From NCBI RefSeq assembly GCF_000426485.1, contig NZ_AUFL01000009.1, positions 124,001 through 188,000 of the forward strand: a stretch of 64,000 nucleotides of DNA. Reading direction: 5' to 3'. Below, one piece after another: positions 8,822 through 18,051 of this stretch (its first letter is position 1; every line of letters begins with the position of its first letter). The notes under the pieces were generated by a model. It searched no databases, was not told where the DNA came from, and worked only from the letters and a program-made list of their open reading frames with translations. This stretch comes from Indolivaga capnocytophagoides DSM 22835 (GTDB lineage: Bacteria > Bacteroidota > Bacteroidia > Bacteroidales > Dysgonomonadaceae). The position numbers were made by a program, and so were the translations under genes.

Positions 8822-10264
8822 ATGATTAACAATATAAAAAAGAGACTGTCGTCTTTAGCTGTATTTTCGATACTGGCAGGAGCATTGTTTGTTTCTTGTT
8901 CGGATGATATAAACCTCAGCAATATAGACGACAATAATTACGATAAGGCAAAAGACTCCTATGTATCCTTAAAGAATTATAACGATGCACGAGACATGCA
9001 GACAGTCGAATTAAGAAGCGGTAGTACAGAAATTAAGGTATATCTGAAATTATCCAAGACTCAAGAAAATACATTCTCGGGTAAGCTCAAATTTGACGAA
9101 TCTGTTCTCAATGAATACAATAATGCGAACGGTACGGATTTTAAAATTTTCCCATTAAGTTCGGCTTCTATCGAGAATGGCGAAACTGTAACGATAGAAA
9201 AAGGGAAAACCGAATCTGAACCTGTAACCATTAAACTGAAGAAAGACAACAGCCTGGAAATCGGCAAAAGCTATATACTACCGGTAGCATTCGAATCGAA
9301 TGATTCGGGTATCAAAACCTCTTCAGGAGAAGGGGCTTATCTGTTCGTTGTAAAGTATATGGGTAATACTCCCGATGCTGCTAAAGAATCGGGTATTGTT
9401 ACTATCATGTACTTCGAGGTTAATAATACGAATATACTGAATGCAGGAGAATATATGCTGAAAAACAGCGGTAAACCATTTGTGGATATTGTCACCATAT
9501 TCGCCGCCAACATCAATTACAACAAGGAAACCGGACGTGTATTTGTTTCTATGAACGAAAATGTTTCTCATCTGCTGTCCAACAGGGACAAATACATTAA
9601 ACCTCTACAGGATAAAGGCATTCGTGTCAATTTATCAATACTCGGAAACCATGATGCAGCCGGAGTTGCTAATTTGTCTGAATCAACAGCTAAGGATTTT
9701 GCTAAAGAACTAAAAGCTATTGTTGATGCATACGGTCTTGACGGTATCGATTTCGATGACGAATATTCACAATACTCACAGTCTGTAGGAGTACCGGGAT
9801 TTGTCACTCCATCGAGCAATGCTTATGCCCGATTATGTTATGAAACAAAAAAGATTATGCCCGACAAAACGGTCATAGTTTACCATTATGGGTATGTCGG
9901 GTTTAGCCAGACTGTAGAGGGTGTGAATCCGGGTGATTTTGTTGATTATACATTAGAGCCTTATTACGGGTCTTTTAATAACAATATAACCAGACGGTAT
10001 CTGGGTATGACTAATAAGCAAGTATCGCCCTATTCCCGTAAAATTGTTGATGGCTTATACAAACTTCCCGACGGACAAGGTTATTATGTAGGTACATACG
10101 ACATGCAAACCCTCAAACGGGTAAGAGACAGTGAATATGGAGTGAATATGCTTTATGACTTCAATCCAGCGCAGAGCTATGTTTCAGCGTTTAATGATTT
10201 CGCCTCTGTTTTATATGACGATGAAATTGTATTCTCCGGAAACACGTTCGAAAAAGACTGGTAA
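8822..10264 (+). CDS. GH18 endo-beta-N-acetylglucosaminidase (EndoBT-3987-like, high-mannose N-glycan)
   Basis: A 480-residue lipoprotein (LFVSC, Cys26) with an N-terminal DUF1735 domain (about 45-180) and a C-terminal GH18 barrel (about 190-480). Strand 4 carries the complete motif D307-G-I-D310-F-D312-D-E314; E314 is the general acid and D312 assists the substrate N-acetyl group. From memory, D312 and E314 are also the numbers of the catalytic pair in EndoBT-3987, which supports a close relationship. The reaction is hydrolysis of the GlcNAc-beta1,4-GlcNAc core of Asn-linked glycans, releasing the glycan with one GlcNAc for SusC import. The lipid anchor puts it on the cell surface. Confidence 0.93.
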   Translation: MINNIKKRLSSLAVFSILAGALFVSCSDDINLSNIDDNNYDKAKDSYVSLKNYNDARDMQTVELRSGSTEIKVYLKLSKTQENTFSGKLKFDESVLNEYNNANGTDFKIFPLSSASIENGETVTIEKGKTESEPVTIKLKKDNSLEIGKSYILPVAFESNDSGIKTSSGEGAYLFVVKYMGNTPDAAKESGIVTIMYFEVNNTNILNAGEYMLKNSGKPFVDIVTIFAANINYNKETGRVFVSMNENVSHLLSNRDKYIKPLQDKGIRVNLSILGNHDAAGVANLSESTAKDFAKELKAIVDAYGLDGIDFDDEYSQYSQSVGVPGFVTPSSNAYARLCYETKKIMPDKTVIVYHYGYVGFSQTVEGVNPGDFVDYTLEPYYGSFNNNITRRYLGMTNKQVSPYSRKIVDGLYKLPDGQGYYVGTYDMQTLKRVRDSEYGVNMLYDFNPAQSYVSAFNDFASVLYDDEIVFSGNTFEKDW

Positions 10265-10276
10265 TATTCTTTAGAT

Positions 10277-10324
10277 AGATTTTAGCCATTACAATCATAA
10301 TTAATGGAGTAGTGGCTAAAATCT
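10277..10324 (+). terminator. Long hairpin between GH18 and GH92 genes
   Basis: A perfect 12-bp stem (AGATTTTAGCCA at 10277-10288, TGGCTAAAATCT at 10313-10324) encloses 24 bases; the alternative inner pairing CCATTA/TAATGG competes with the stem base. The following bases are T-rich but with no long T run, so it could be a weak terminator, an attenuator or an mRNA-protecting hairpin separating the surface genes from the enzyme genes. Confidence 0.55.
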
Positions 10325-10372
10325 TTATTATCTTGGATAAAGAATAGATATACACTACTTAATCTGTTTAAA

Positions 10373-12643
10373 ATGAAATTATCAACATTCATCTATCTGG
10401 CATTCATTGTCCCTATTGTCTCAACCGGCTGCGGAACAAGAGAGACTGTTTCAAACAGTTCTGAAAATCTGACTCAATATATTGATCCCTATATAGGAAC
10501 AGGAGATCACGGACATGTCTTTATGGGAGCAAACGTCCCCTTCGGATTAGTTCAGTTAGGACCCACAAACATTACCGAAGGATGGGACTGGACTTCAGGA
10601 TATCATATCTCGGACTCAACCATATTCGGATTCACACATACACATCTGAACGGAACCGGAATAGGCGATTTATGTGATATTGCTTTGATGCCTGTAATCG
10701 GCAATGTAAAACTAGGGAAAGGAGAAATATCCGACCCTCAATCAGGAATGTACTCTCTGTTCAGCCACCGCAACGAAACAGCTAAAGCAGGATTCTACTC
10801 GGTACATCTCGACAGATATAATATCGACGTTGCTTTAACTGCCACCAAACGGGTCGGCTTCCACAAATACACATTCCCCGAAAGCAAAGATGCAAAAGTT
10901 ATAATAGACCTCAAGAGTAAGATAAACTGGGATAAACCCGTTGATACTTATTTGATCCGTGAAAATGATTCGGTTGTATCGGGCTATCGGTTCTCTACAG
11001 GATGGGCAAAAGACCAACGCATCTTTTTTACGGCTGTATTTTCTAAACCGATGAAAGAGTTTTCGTTATCTCACGGAGACGATACAATAGAAAGCAATTC
11101 GCTCAAGGGAGAAGGAGTGTATGCCCAAATACTTTTCGATACAGCACCGAAAGAAGAAATCTATGTAAAAGTTGCCTTATCCCCGGTCAGTATAGAGAAT
11201 GCCAAATTGAATATGAAGGACGAATTACCCGGATGGAATTTCGATCAGACGGTAAAAAAAGCAGATGAAGCATGGAATAACGAGCTCAAAAAAATAAAAA
11301 TAACAACATCTGACGAGAAGATAAAACGCTGTTTTTATACAGCCATGTATCATACAATGATTGCTCCATCGGAATTTAACGACACGAACAAAGACTACTT
11401 GGGAACAGATAAAAAGATATACCGTAATGCCTCATTTATCAATTACACTACATTTTCGTTATGGGATACCTATAGAGCGGCACATCCGTTAATGACAATA
11501 ATACATCCCGACAGAGTAAATGATATCATCAATACAATGCTTGCGATATATCGGCAACAAGGCAAATTGCCTGTATGGCATCTGATGGGATGCGAGACCG
11601 ACTGCATGGTTGGCAATCCTGCAATCGCCGTAGTAGCAGATGCCATTCTGAAAGGATATAGCGGTTTTGACAAAGAACTCGCATACGAGGCCATGAAGAA
11701 ATCGGCAATGCTTGATGAAAGAGGGTTGAAATACCTCAAAGAATACGGCTATATACCATATGACAAAGAAGAAGAAGGTTTATCCAAATGTATGGAGTAC
11801 GCAATTGCCGACTGGTCTTTAGCTCAGGTTGCTCAAAAGATGGGAAAACAAGACGATTATAATTATTTTCTGAAAAGGAGTAAATCTTATTCCCATTATT
11901 TTGATAAAGAAACAGGCTTTATGAGAGGATTGTCTTCCGATGGAAAATTCAGAACACCTTTCAATCCTTTCGAATCCGTGCATCGCGATAATGATTATAC
12001 CGAAGGCAACGCATGGCAATACACATGGCTGGTTCCGCACGACATACAAGGATTAGTAAATCTATTCGGCAGTACCGACAGATTTATATCCAAGCTCGAT
12101 TCTCTATTCATTGTCGAAGGCTCCCTGGGTGAGCATGCGTCTCCTGATATAAGCGGACTTATAGGTCAATACGCACATGGCAATGAACCGAGCCATCAGG
12201 TATTGTACATGTATCCTTATGTAGGACAGCCATGGAAAACAGCAGAAAGAGTACGTCAGGTATTATCCGAGTTATACCACGATCAGCCTGCCGGACTATC
12301 GGGCAATGAAGATGTAGGACAGATGTCTGCATGGTATATCTTGTCTGCTCTGGGTTTCTATCAGGTAGAACCTGCAGGTGGAAAATATATATTCGGAAGT
12401 CCTCTTATCGATCAGGCGGTCATTAAAGTAAAAGACAACAAAGAATTCAAGATAATAGCTCACAACAACAGTTCTGAAAATAAGTACATCCAAAGTATCC
12501 GGCTGAATGGAAAAGAGTATATTAAATATTACATAGATTTCAAGGATATAGAATCGGGAGGTACCCTGGAATTTGAAATGGGAAATAAACCTTCAAAAAC
12601 ATGGGGCACAACAGAAGATGTCCTTAAAGCCGAAAACAAATAA
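10373..12643 (+). CDS. GH92 alpha-1,2-mannosidase, lipoprotein
   Basis: A 756-residue calcium-dependent exo-alpha-mannosidase. Features: lipobox VSTGC (Cys20), N-terminal beta-sandwich starting YIDPYIGTGDHGHVFMGA, and the (alpha/alpha)6 catalytic domain with EGNAWQYTW (E544, presumed acid), HGNEPSH (about 602-608) and GNEDVGQMSAWY (D647 as the conserved base-side acid). In family knowledge, the glutamate of HGNEP contacts the +1 mannose in alpha-1,2-specific members such as BT3990, so alpha-1,2 activity is favoured. It would trim the high-mannose glycans released by the adjacent GH18. The family is certain; the linkage is inferred. Confidence 0.93.
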   Translation: MKLSTFIYLAFIVPIVSTGCGTRETVSNSSENLTQYIDPYIGTGDHGHVFMGANVPFGLVQLGPTNITEGWDWTSGYHISDSTIFGFTHTHLNGTGIGDLCDIALMPVIGNVKLGKGEISDPQSGMYSLFSHRNETAKAGFYSVHLDRYNIDVALTATKRVGFHKYTFPESKDAKVIIDLKSKINWDKPVDTYLIRENDSVVSGYRFSTGWAKDQRIFFTAVFSKPMKEFSLSHGDDTIESNSLKGEGVYAQILFDTAPKEEIYVKVALSPVSIENAKLNMKDELPGWNFDQTVKKADEAWNNELKKIKITTSDEKIKRCFYTAMYHTMIAPSEFNDTNKDYLGTDKKIYRNASFINYTTFSLWDTYRAAHPLMTIIHPDRVNDIINTMLAIYRQQGKLPVWHLMGCETDCMVGNPAIAVVADAILKGYSGFDKELAYEAMKKSAMLDERGLKYLKEYGYIPYDKEEEGLSKCMEYAIADWSLAQVAQKMGKQDDYNYFLKRSKSYSHYFDKETGFMRGLSSDGKFRTPFNPFESVHRDNDYTEGNAWQYTWLVPHDIQGLVNLFGSTDRFISKLDSLFIVEGSLGEHASPDISGLIGQYAHGNEPSHQVLYMYPYVGQPWKTAERVRQVLSELYHDQPAGLSGNEDVGQMSAWYILSALGFYQVEPAGGKYIFGSPLIDQAVIKVKDNKEFKIIAHNNSSENKYIQSIRLNGKEYIKYYIDFKDIESGGTLEFEMGNKPSKTWGTTEDVLKAENK

Positions 12644-12700
12644 GATTCAGAATTTTTATCTATACTGAAAACAATGTCTGGATCTTTCAATATGAAAATT

Positions 12701-12758
12701 AAGAGGAAAAGGTTACGGATGAAAAAGAGCAATTTCAGTGTGACCTTTGTAACCTTTT
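12701..12758 (-). repeat. Repeat B, copy 1 (GTAACCTTTT element)
   Basis: A 58-base element upstream of the GH2 gene with perfect ends AAAAGGTTAC (12707-12716) and GTAACCTTTT (12749-12758). Its complement aligns with 17841-17898 at about 80% by eye, including the block TCACACTGAAATTG. Relative to the gene it precedes, it has the same orientation as that second copy. Confidence 0.65.
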
Positions 12759-12793
12759 GAGGTTAAAAAATTAAATAACAGCAATTAACGACA

Positions 12794-15445
12794 ATGAATA
12801 AAAGATATATATTAACAATACTAATTCTGTCTGTGATATTTGCTCTACAAGCGCAGAACCGTTACGAATTAGATTCGGGATGGAAATGCCTGCAAGCATC
12901 GCAAACTGAAGATAGCGGAGAAAAGATATCAGTAATATCATATCCTACAGACAAATGGAAAAAAGCAGTTGTTCCCGGCACAGTGCTAACAACCCAGCTT
13001 GAGAACAAGGAAATTCCCGACCCTTTTTACGGGATGAACAACGAGAAGATACCTGACATCTACGACACCGGACGAGAATATTATACTTACTGGTTTATCA
13101 AAAATTTCGAAGAAAAACAACCTAAGGGAGAAGAACAGGTCTGGCTTACATTCAGAGGTATAAATTACAGTTGTGAAATCTATCTGAATGGTCGAAAAGT
13201 AAATACAGAACTTTACGAAGGCATGTTTTTACGCAAAACTTTTAATATTACCAAATTGTTGGCTGCCGATGGAAAAAACAGGCTGGGTGTTATTGTATAT
13301 CCTCCCGATCCTGTAGGTAAACCGAATGGCGGGCAAGGCGGAGATGGACGGATTGCGAAGAATGTATCACATCAGTACGTTGCAGGCTGGGATTGGATAC
13401 AGCCTATCCGCGATCGTAATACCGGAATCTGGGATAAAGTATACATAGAAAAAACGGGACGAGTAAATCTGCTGAATCCACATATTATAACAGTAGTTCC
13501 GGAAAAGCGTATTCCATGTGAAGAACAGCAGCATGCAGTGCTAAAAGTGTCAACAGAACTTGAGAATACTTCGAACAAACAAATATCGGGTACATTACGC
13601 TATACATTGGGACAAGATATTATCTCACGAAATGTTACAATATCACCCAATGCGAGTGCCGAAATACAATTGCCCGATTTCACAATGGAAAATCCGAAAT
13701 TGTGGTGGCCTTCGGGGTATGGAGAGCAATCGTTATACAATCTGAACATCGAATTTATAGAGGATGGCAAAACCACTGCATCCGATTCTGAAAAGCTAAT
13801 ATTCGGAGTACGGGAAATTTCCCGTAAATGGAATACTGTAACCCGTAGTCAGGAAATATACGTCAACGGTCAGCGGATTTTTATAAAAGGAGGAAACTGG
13901 ATTATCTCGGATGCCATGCTCAGATTTACAGACGAACGCTATGATGCCGAAATCCGATACCACCGAGACATGAACCTCAATCTTATCCGTATTTGGGGTG
14001 GAGCATTAACCGAGCGCCCTGAATTTTATCAGGCCTGTGATAAATACGGTTTGTTAGTTATTCAGGATTTTTGGTTTTCAGGCGATTGCAACGGACGCTG
14101 GCTCGATCCGTTAAAGGCGGAAGACCAATGGACAAGACGAAAGTACCCTGATAATCATCCGTTGGTTTTAGAGTCTGCCAAAGATATGATAAAGATGATA
14201 CGCAACCATCCCTCTTTAGCCATGTGGTGTGGCGGCAATGAAATTATGCCTCCGGAGGATATTTTGATACCGTTAAGAGACAGCATTCTCCCTCAACTGG
14301 ATGGTACCCGCTGGTTTATAGACTATTCTAATTCTGACGAGTGGTCGTATAATTTCTTAGGAGGCAATGGTGACGGCCCATATACTATACAACCGATAGT
14401 GTCATTTTGGGAAAAGCAAACATGGCCATTTAATTCCGAGGTCGGCTCAGTCGGAGTCGGCGATTATGAATCATTGGGACGTTTTCTGCCTGAAGAGAAT
14501 AGAATTGCTCCTCAATATAATCCGAATGCTAAGTTTAGAGAAGATGTTGATCCGGTATGGACATATCATACTTATTCCGGAGTAGGTTATGAGAATTTTA
14601 TAGAACCTTACGGAAAACCTAAAGACATCAGAGACTTTGCGATGAAAGCTCAATTGGTCAACTACGATCAGTACCGGGCACTGATCGAGGGATTCAGTTC
14701 TCATATGTGGGAATGGTATACAGGAACTATTATCTGGAAAACTCAGAATCCATGGACTTCGATGCGTGGGCAGATGTACGATTATTATCTTGACCCAAAT
14801 GCTTCACTATTCGGCTTACGTAAGGGAAGCGAGCCGTTGCACATAATGTGTAACCCTGTTACGGGACGAGTAATGATCGTTAACAATAACTTTAAGGCGT
14901 ATAATGATTTGATGATCATAGCTAAAGCATATGATATAAACGGGAAAGAGACCTTACTGACTCAAGAGATTGCATACATCAATGCGTCTGATGCAAAAAA
15001 GACCATCATTTTAAAAGAGCCATTGGATAAGATCACTAAAGAAAAGGGAGGTTTTCTCTACCTTCAGTTGTTGGATAAGAATAAGCATACATTAAGTGAA
15101 AATTTCTACTGGTATCCGGATTCCCAAAAGAAATATACAGGACTAAACGAAATGAGGAAAGCTGATCTCGGTATTTCTACCAGATTCTTATCAGAATCAA
15201 AAATTGAAGTAAGTCTTTCTAATTCTATAAATAGCCCGGTTGCCTTTTTCAATAGGATTTCTCTAATAGACTCGAAAACAGGAAAACGTATACTTCCTGC
15301 TTTTTATAACGATAATTATGTATCTGTTATTCCGGGTGGAACTAAAACTATTATCATTGACTACAATCCGAGGAACAATGAGAAACCTCAAATAGAAGTA
15401 AGAGGATGGAATACTAATCTTAGCACAGTTAGCATAAGCAATTAA
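12794..15445 (+). CDS. GH2 beta-mannosidase, likely acting on the Man-beta1,4-GlcNAc N-glycan core
   Basis: An 883-residue secreted GH2 enzyme with a signal peptide ending ALQAQ (about 21). It has the sugar-binding domain (about 55-220, with QYVAGWDWIQPIRDRNTGIW), the Ig-like domain (about 225-340) and the barrel (about 345-700). The acid/base is E483 in CGGNEI and the nucleophile E549 in NSEVGS. The segment WKTQNPWTSMRGQMYD (about 645-660) and EPLHI resemble plant mannosylglycoprotein endo-beta-mannosidase and bacterial exo-beta-glucosaminidases of the same branch. At the end of an N-glycan operon, removal of the last beta-mannose is the best reading; exo-glucosaminidase is the main alternative. 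Confidence 0.8.
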   Translation: MNKRYILTILILSVIFALQAQNRYELDSGWKCLQASQTEDSGEKISVISYPTDKWKKAVVPGTVLTTQLENKEIPDPFYGMNNEKIPDIYDTGREYYTYWFIKNFEEKQPKGEEQVWLTFRGINYSCEIYLNGRKVNTELYEGMFLRKTFNITKLLAADGKNRLGVIVYPPDPVGKPNGGQGGDGRIAKNVSHQYVAGWDWIQPIRDRNTGIWDKVYIEKTGRVNLLNPHIITVVPEKRIPCEEQQHAVLKVSTELENTSNKQISGTLRYTLGQDIISRNVTISPNASAEIQLPDFTMENPKLWWPSGYGEQSLYNLNIEFIEDGKTTASDSEKLIFGVREISRKWNTVTRSQEIYVNGQRIFIKGGNWIISDAMLRFTDERYDAEIRYHRDMNLNLIRIWGGALTERPEFYQACDKYGLLVIQDFWFSGDCNGRWLDPLKAEDQWTRRKYPDNHPLVLESAKDMIKMIRNHPSLAMWCGGNEIMPPEDILIPLRDSILPQLDGTRWFIDYSNSDEWSYNFLGGNGDGPYTIQPIVSFWEKQTWPFNSEVGSVGVGDYESLGRFLPEENRIAPQYNPNAKFREDVDPVWTYHTYSGVGYENFIEPYGKPKDIRDFAMKAQLVNYDQYRALIEGFSSHMWEWYTGTIIWKTQNPWTSMRGQMYDYYLDPNASLFGLRKGSEPLHIMCNPVTGRVMIVNNNFKAYNDLMIIAKAYDINGKETLLTQEIAYINASDAKKTIILKEPLDKITKEKGGFLYLQLLDKNKHTLSENFYWYPDSQKKYTGLNEMRKADLGISTRFLSESKIEVSLSNSINSPVAFFNRISLIDSKTGKRILPAFYNDNYVSVIPGGTKTIIIDYNPRNNEKPQIEVRGWNTNLSTVSISN

Positions 15446-15458
15446 GTGAACAGTAGTT

Positions 15459-15529
15459 TAATTTCGTATAAGTGTCAGCCTTTCAATCGAATTTCGTACA
15501 AACTAAGAATTGACACTTATACGGAATTA
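15459..15529. terminator. Inverted repeat between convergent GH2 and GH164-like genes
   Basis: The left arm at 15459-15477 (TAATTTCGTATAAGTGTCA) pairs with the right arm at 15511-15529 (TGACACTTATACGGAATTA); only one of 19 pairs is a G-T wobble. The 33-base loop repeats part of the arm (AATTTCGTA). It lies exactly between two convergent stop codons, as expected for a bidirectional terminator, although it has no long T run. Confidence 0.55.
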
Positions 15530-15555
15530 TAATAAGGGTAATAGGATCAGATAAT

Positions 15556-17730
15556 TTACCATTTAATCAAAACAGAAACACCTTCGGGGTTGTTCTCAAA
15601 TTCAAGTAGATAGGTTTTCGTCTGGCTATCCCAATATCGAGTTTCGAAGACATTTGTTCCATTGACCAACACCGAACGCGGAATCCTCGGTAATAGCACC
15701 CGTGAAATATTGGTCGTATTTATAGGGCTTTTAGCAACAAAAGAGTATGAATCTTTCCGGACTTCTTCTTCATAAATCCTACTTGCCGAAGCAAGCACCT
15801 GAGGCTTATGTTTATCCTTAACCCGTGAAATATTAAAGAAGAACGCATGCTCTCCCGGCTGAATTTCTTTATGGGTATATATGGGTAGTTTCGGATCGAA
15901 CAAATCAATTAATACTCCATCTATCACATAAGACTTATCATTCACACTTTCATCTAAGACAGCAACCAGATCATAAGCTCCACGCTGTAAATAGAAGCTG
16001 TTCTTAAATTCAAGTTTCCCTGCTTTAGACTTGTTTTCATACATATCAGATACAATATCCAGCAACTTTTTGTCACTTCCTGTATTTAAGACAAACTCTT
16101 TAGGATCTGACCTCACAACATATACAAAGCCCTTTCCATAGTTATAAATACCTTCGTCTGGGGAAACTCCCATATTCATCCTTTCAAACAGATGTGCGGC
16201 TGGAGTCCTATAAGCATTTCCTTTTGTATTCCACCATTCCGAAACAGACTGAAACGGATCATTATCCTGCCCACAATACACCAATACACCGCCGGATTTA
16301 ACCCAATCAACCAGATGCGTATGAGCTTCGGGGCTTAATGGTTTCATGTTTGAATATGACATCAGCAAGACTTTTGTTTCCGCCAATGCTTCTTTGTATG
16401 ACAAGTTTTCAATATGTACAGTCTTAACTGGAACTCCTCTTTTCAGGAAGGGCAAAGCCAATCCATAAAAATTTGCAAGCTGCGGATCTTCATATCCTTC
16501 GTGAATGGGAAATCGCTGAAACATCAAAGAATTAGCCATCAAAACACTAATACCTTTAGAACCCGAAACTCTAGATTCTGTCAAAGGCATCTGATTCAAT
16601 GTATTTACCATTACCTGCATCTGAGTAGAATAATGTCTCGGTATTCTTTCTTTTTTATCGCTATCTGCACTCGTTTTATATAAACCTTCATATATACGTT
16701 CTGGCCAAGGCATTATCTCATAGTTAGCTATCTGAGGGTACAAAAGTTGAGCGACAAAAGTAGCCTGATAGTTTTTCTTGTAATCAACCCAATCCCGAGG
16801 CCAATCCTCTATCGGATCTGTAAGAAAAAACATCTTGCGACCGGTTGGAGCAGTCATAGACTCCATTGATCCATATTCAAGAAAAGCCGTTTCGAACACA
16901 CGTTCTTTGAGTTTTCCGTTGAAATAATTAGGTTCACGGGAAGTACCCGTCCAAACCTGAGCAATGTAACCATCAATACATGGAAGAGATGCCAAACTAG
17001 CCTCCGGACTCACAATCTGCCATTGCGAATAATTGACTAAAGAATGAGTCGGGACATAGCATTTAATATCCATACCCTTACTCTTTCCATACTCTTTCGC
17101 AAAAGTAAATACATCATTCAAAGCATTATAATAGAGATGGTACTTCAGCTTATTTGCCAGATATGTATTCTCGGGAGACTCATGCTGAGGTCTCCATTCC
17201 GATCCGTAAAATTTTTTCCATTCCCGTTTAAAAGCCTCACTGTACCCTGCCCTAGCCCAGAATTCAGGCTCTTCGAGAAAAATAGCATCAATACCGGCAT
17301 CAATTACCCGCTTTATATGTTTCTCTTTTATATATTTCAAATAATTAGCAGTAGGAACGATATAAGGAACCATATGGCCATGCCAGATAGTATCGCCATT
17401 TTGTTGTACCTGACCTTCATCCAAATGCATCTTTCCATCCCATTCGCCTGTAAAATAGTCTTGATATTCACCCCATGCTATTCCTGTCATAAAATGGACA
17501 GTATAACCTCTGTCTTTCCAAGATTGAACACGTTCTTCGAATGATATTTTTTCCGACTTATCGGAAGGATTTCCCCCTACCCCGTATACCATTACAGCAT
17601 CGGCACGGGTATCAATGGTAGGTCTCCATTCTCTTGATGTCTGAAATGTAGTCTTTACATTATCGACATTCTGAGATTTCAATTGAAGACCAACACCTAA
17701 TAAACATAAAACCAAAATTTTATTTCTCAT
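15556..17730 (-). CDS. GH164-like protein, candidate beta-mannosidase (GH42-type three-domain architecture)
   Basis: A 724-residue secreted protein, taking the ATG at 17730 because it opens a signal peptide (MRNKILVLCLLGVGLQLKSQ); the longer frame starts at a TTG. Residues about 30-400 look like a retaining-type barrel, with AIFLEEPEFWA placing E153/E154/E156 on a strand and FLEYGSM placing E285 on a later one. Residues about 430-560 resemble a Rossmann-like trimerisation domain (GISVLMANS, KVLLMSYS, SGGVLVYCGQ), and the rest is beta-rich. This layout fits GH164, whose characterised member is a Bacteroides salyersiae beta-mannosidase with catalytic glutamates at similar positions as I recall them. 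The assignment rests on architecture and memory, so the activity is tentative. Confidence 0.5.
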   Translation of the reverse strand: MRNKILVLCLLGVGLQLKSQNVDNVKTTFQTSREWRPTIDTRADAVMVYGVGGNPSDKSEKISFEERVQSWKDRGYTVHFMTGIAWGEYQDYFTGEWDGKMHLDEGQVQQNGDTIWHGHMVPYIVPTANYLKYIKEKHIKRVIDAGIDAIFLEEPEFWARAGYSEAFKREWKKFYGSEWRPQHESPENTYLANKLKYHLYYNALNDVFTFAKEYGKSKGMDIKCYVPTHSLVNYSQWQIVSPEASLASLPCIDGYIAQVWTGTSREPNYFNGKLKERVFETAFLEYGSMESMTAPTGRKMFFLTDPIEDWPRDWVDYKKNYQATFVAQLLYPQIANYEIMPWPERIYEGLYKTSADSDKKERIPRHYSTQMQVMVNTLNQMPLTESRVSGSKGISVLMANSLMFQRFPIHEGYEDPQLANFYGLALPFLKRGVPVKTVHIENLSYKEALAETKVLLMSYSNMKPLSPEAHTHLVDWVKSGGVLVYCGQDNDPFQSVSEWWNTKGNAYRTPAAHLFERMNMGVSPDEGIYNYGKGFVYVVRSDPKEFVLNTGSDKKLLDIVSDMYENKSKAGKLEFKNSFYLQRGAYDLVAVLDESVNDKSYVIDGVLIDLFDPKLPIYTHKEIQPGEHAFFFNISRVKDKHKPQVLASASRIYEEEVRKDSYSFVAKSPINTTNISRVLLPRIPRSVLVNGTNVFETRYWDSQTKTYLLEFENNPEGVSVLIKW

Positions 17731-18051
17731 AGAGTATTGCTTAGTTAAGGTCTCAGACCCTTTCATCAACTTCGTAAACATAAAAATAACAGGCAATTAG
17801 CATTTCGACACGCCATTAAAAACGTTCCGTTACTTATAATAAAAGGTTACAAAAGTCACACTGAAATTGTCCTTTTTCTGATGTTTCCTTTTTTCATTAA
17901 TAAAGGGTAGAGTAGAGCCCTACCCCTACAAAGTGTACCTGTCTCACATTAAAGAATATTTTTTAACAAGAGGGGTCTGCGGCCTAAAGACCGCTTTATC
18001 CTATAGATAAAATTTCAAATTTCTAAAATCAGGAACAGTCTTTACTTATTA
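17731..18051. other. 321-base gap upstream of the GH164-like gene
   Basis: It contains no convincing gene. Present are the dyad AGGTCTCAGACC (17748-17759), 17 bases before the GH164-like ATG, repeat B copy 2 (17841-17898), a hairpin GGGTAG/CTACCC (17905-17910 with 17920-17925) and a GGTCT/AGACC hairpin (17974-17978 with 17988-17992) just beyond the DUF3823 stop. The last two could end the upstream operon, so the GH164-like gene may have its own promoter; I see no good TAnnTTTG box. Confidence 0.5.
17841..17898 (+). repeat. Repeat B, copy 2
   Basis: Begins AAAAGGTTACAAAAG and continues with TCACACTGAAATTG. It matches the complement of 12701-12758, and both copies lie upstream of a beta-mannosidase candidate in the same gene-relative orientation. 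Unlike copy 1 it lacks the second perfect GTAACC end (GTTTCC instead). Confidence 0.65.

Noticed and set aside
12746-12758. TTTGTAACCTTTT as a Bacteroidetes promoter (-33 TTTG with a TAnnTTTG box).
   Set aside because: The bases do not fit TAnnTTTG and the two elements would be far too close.
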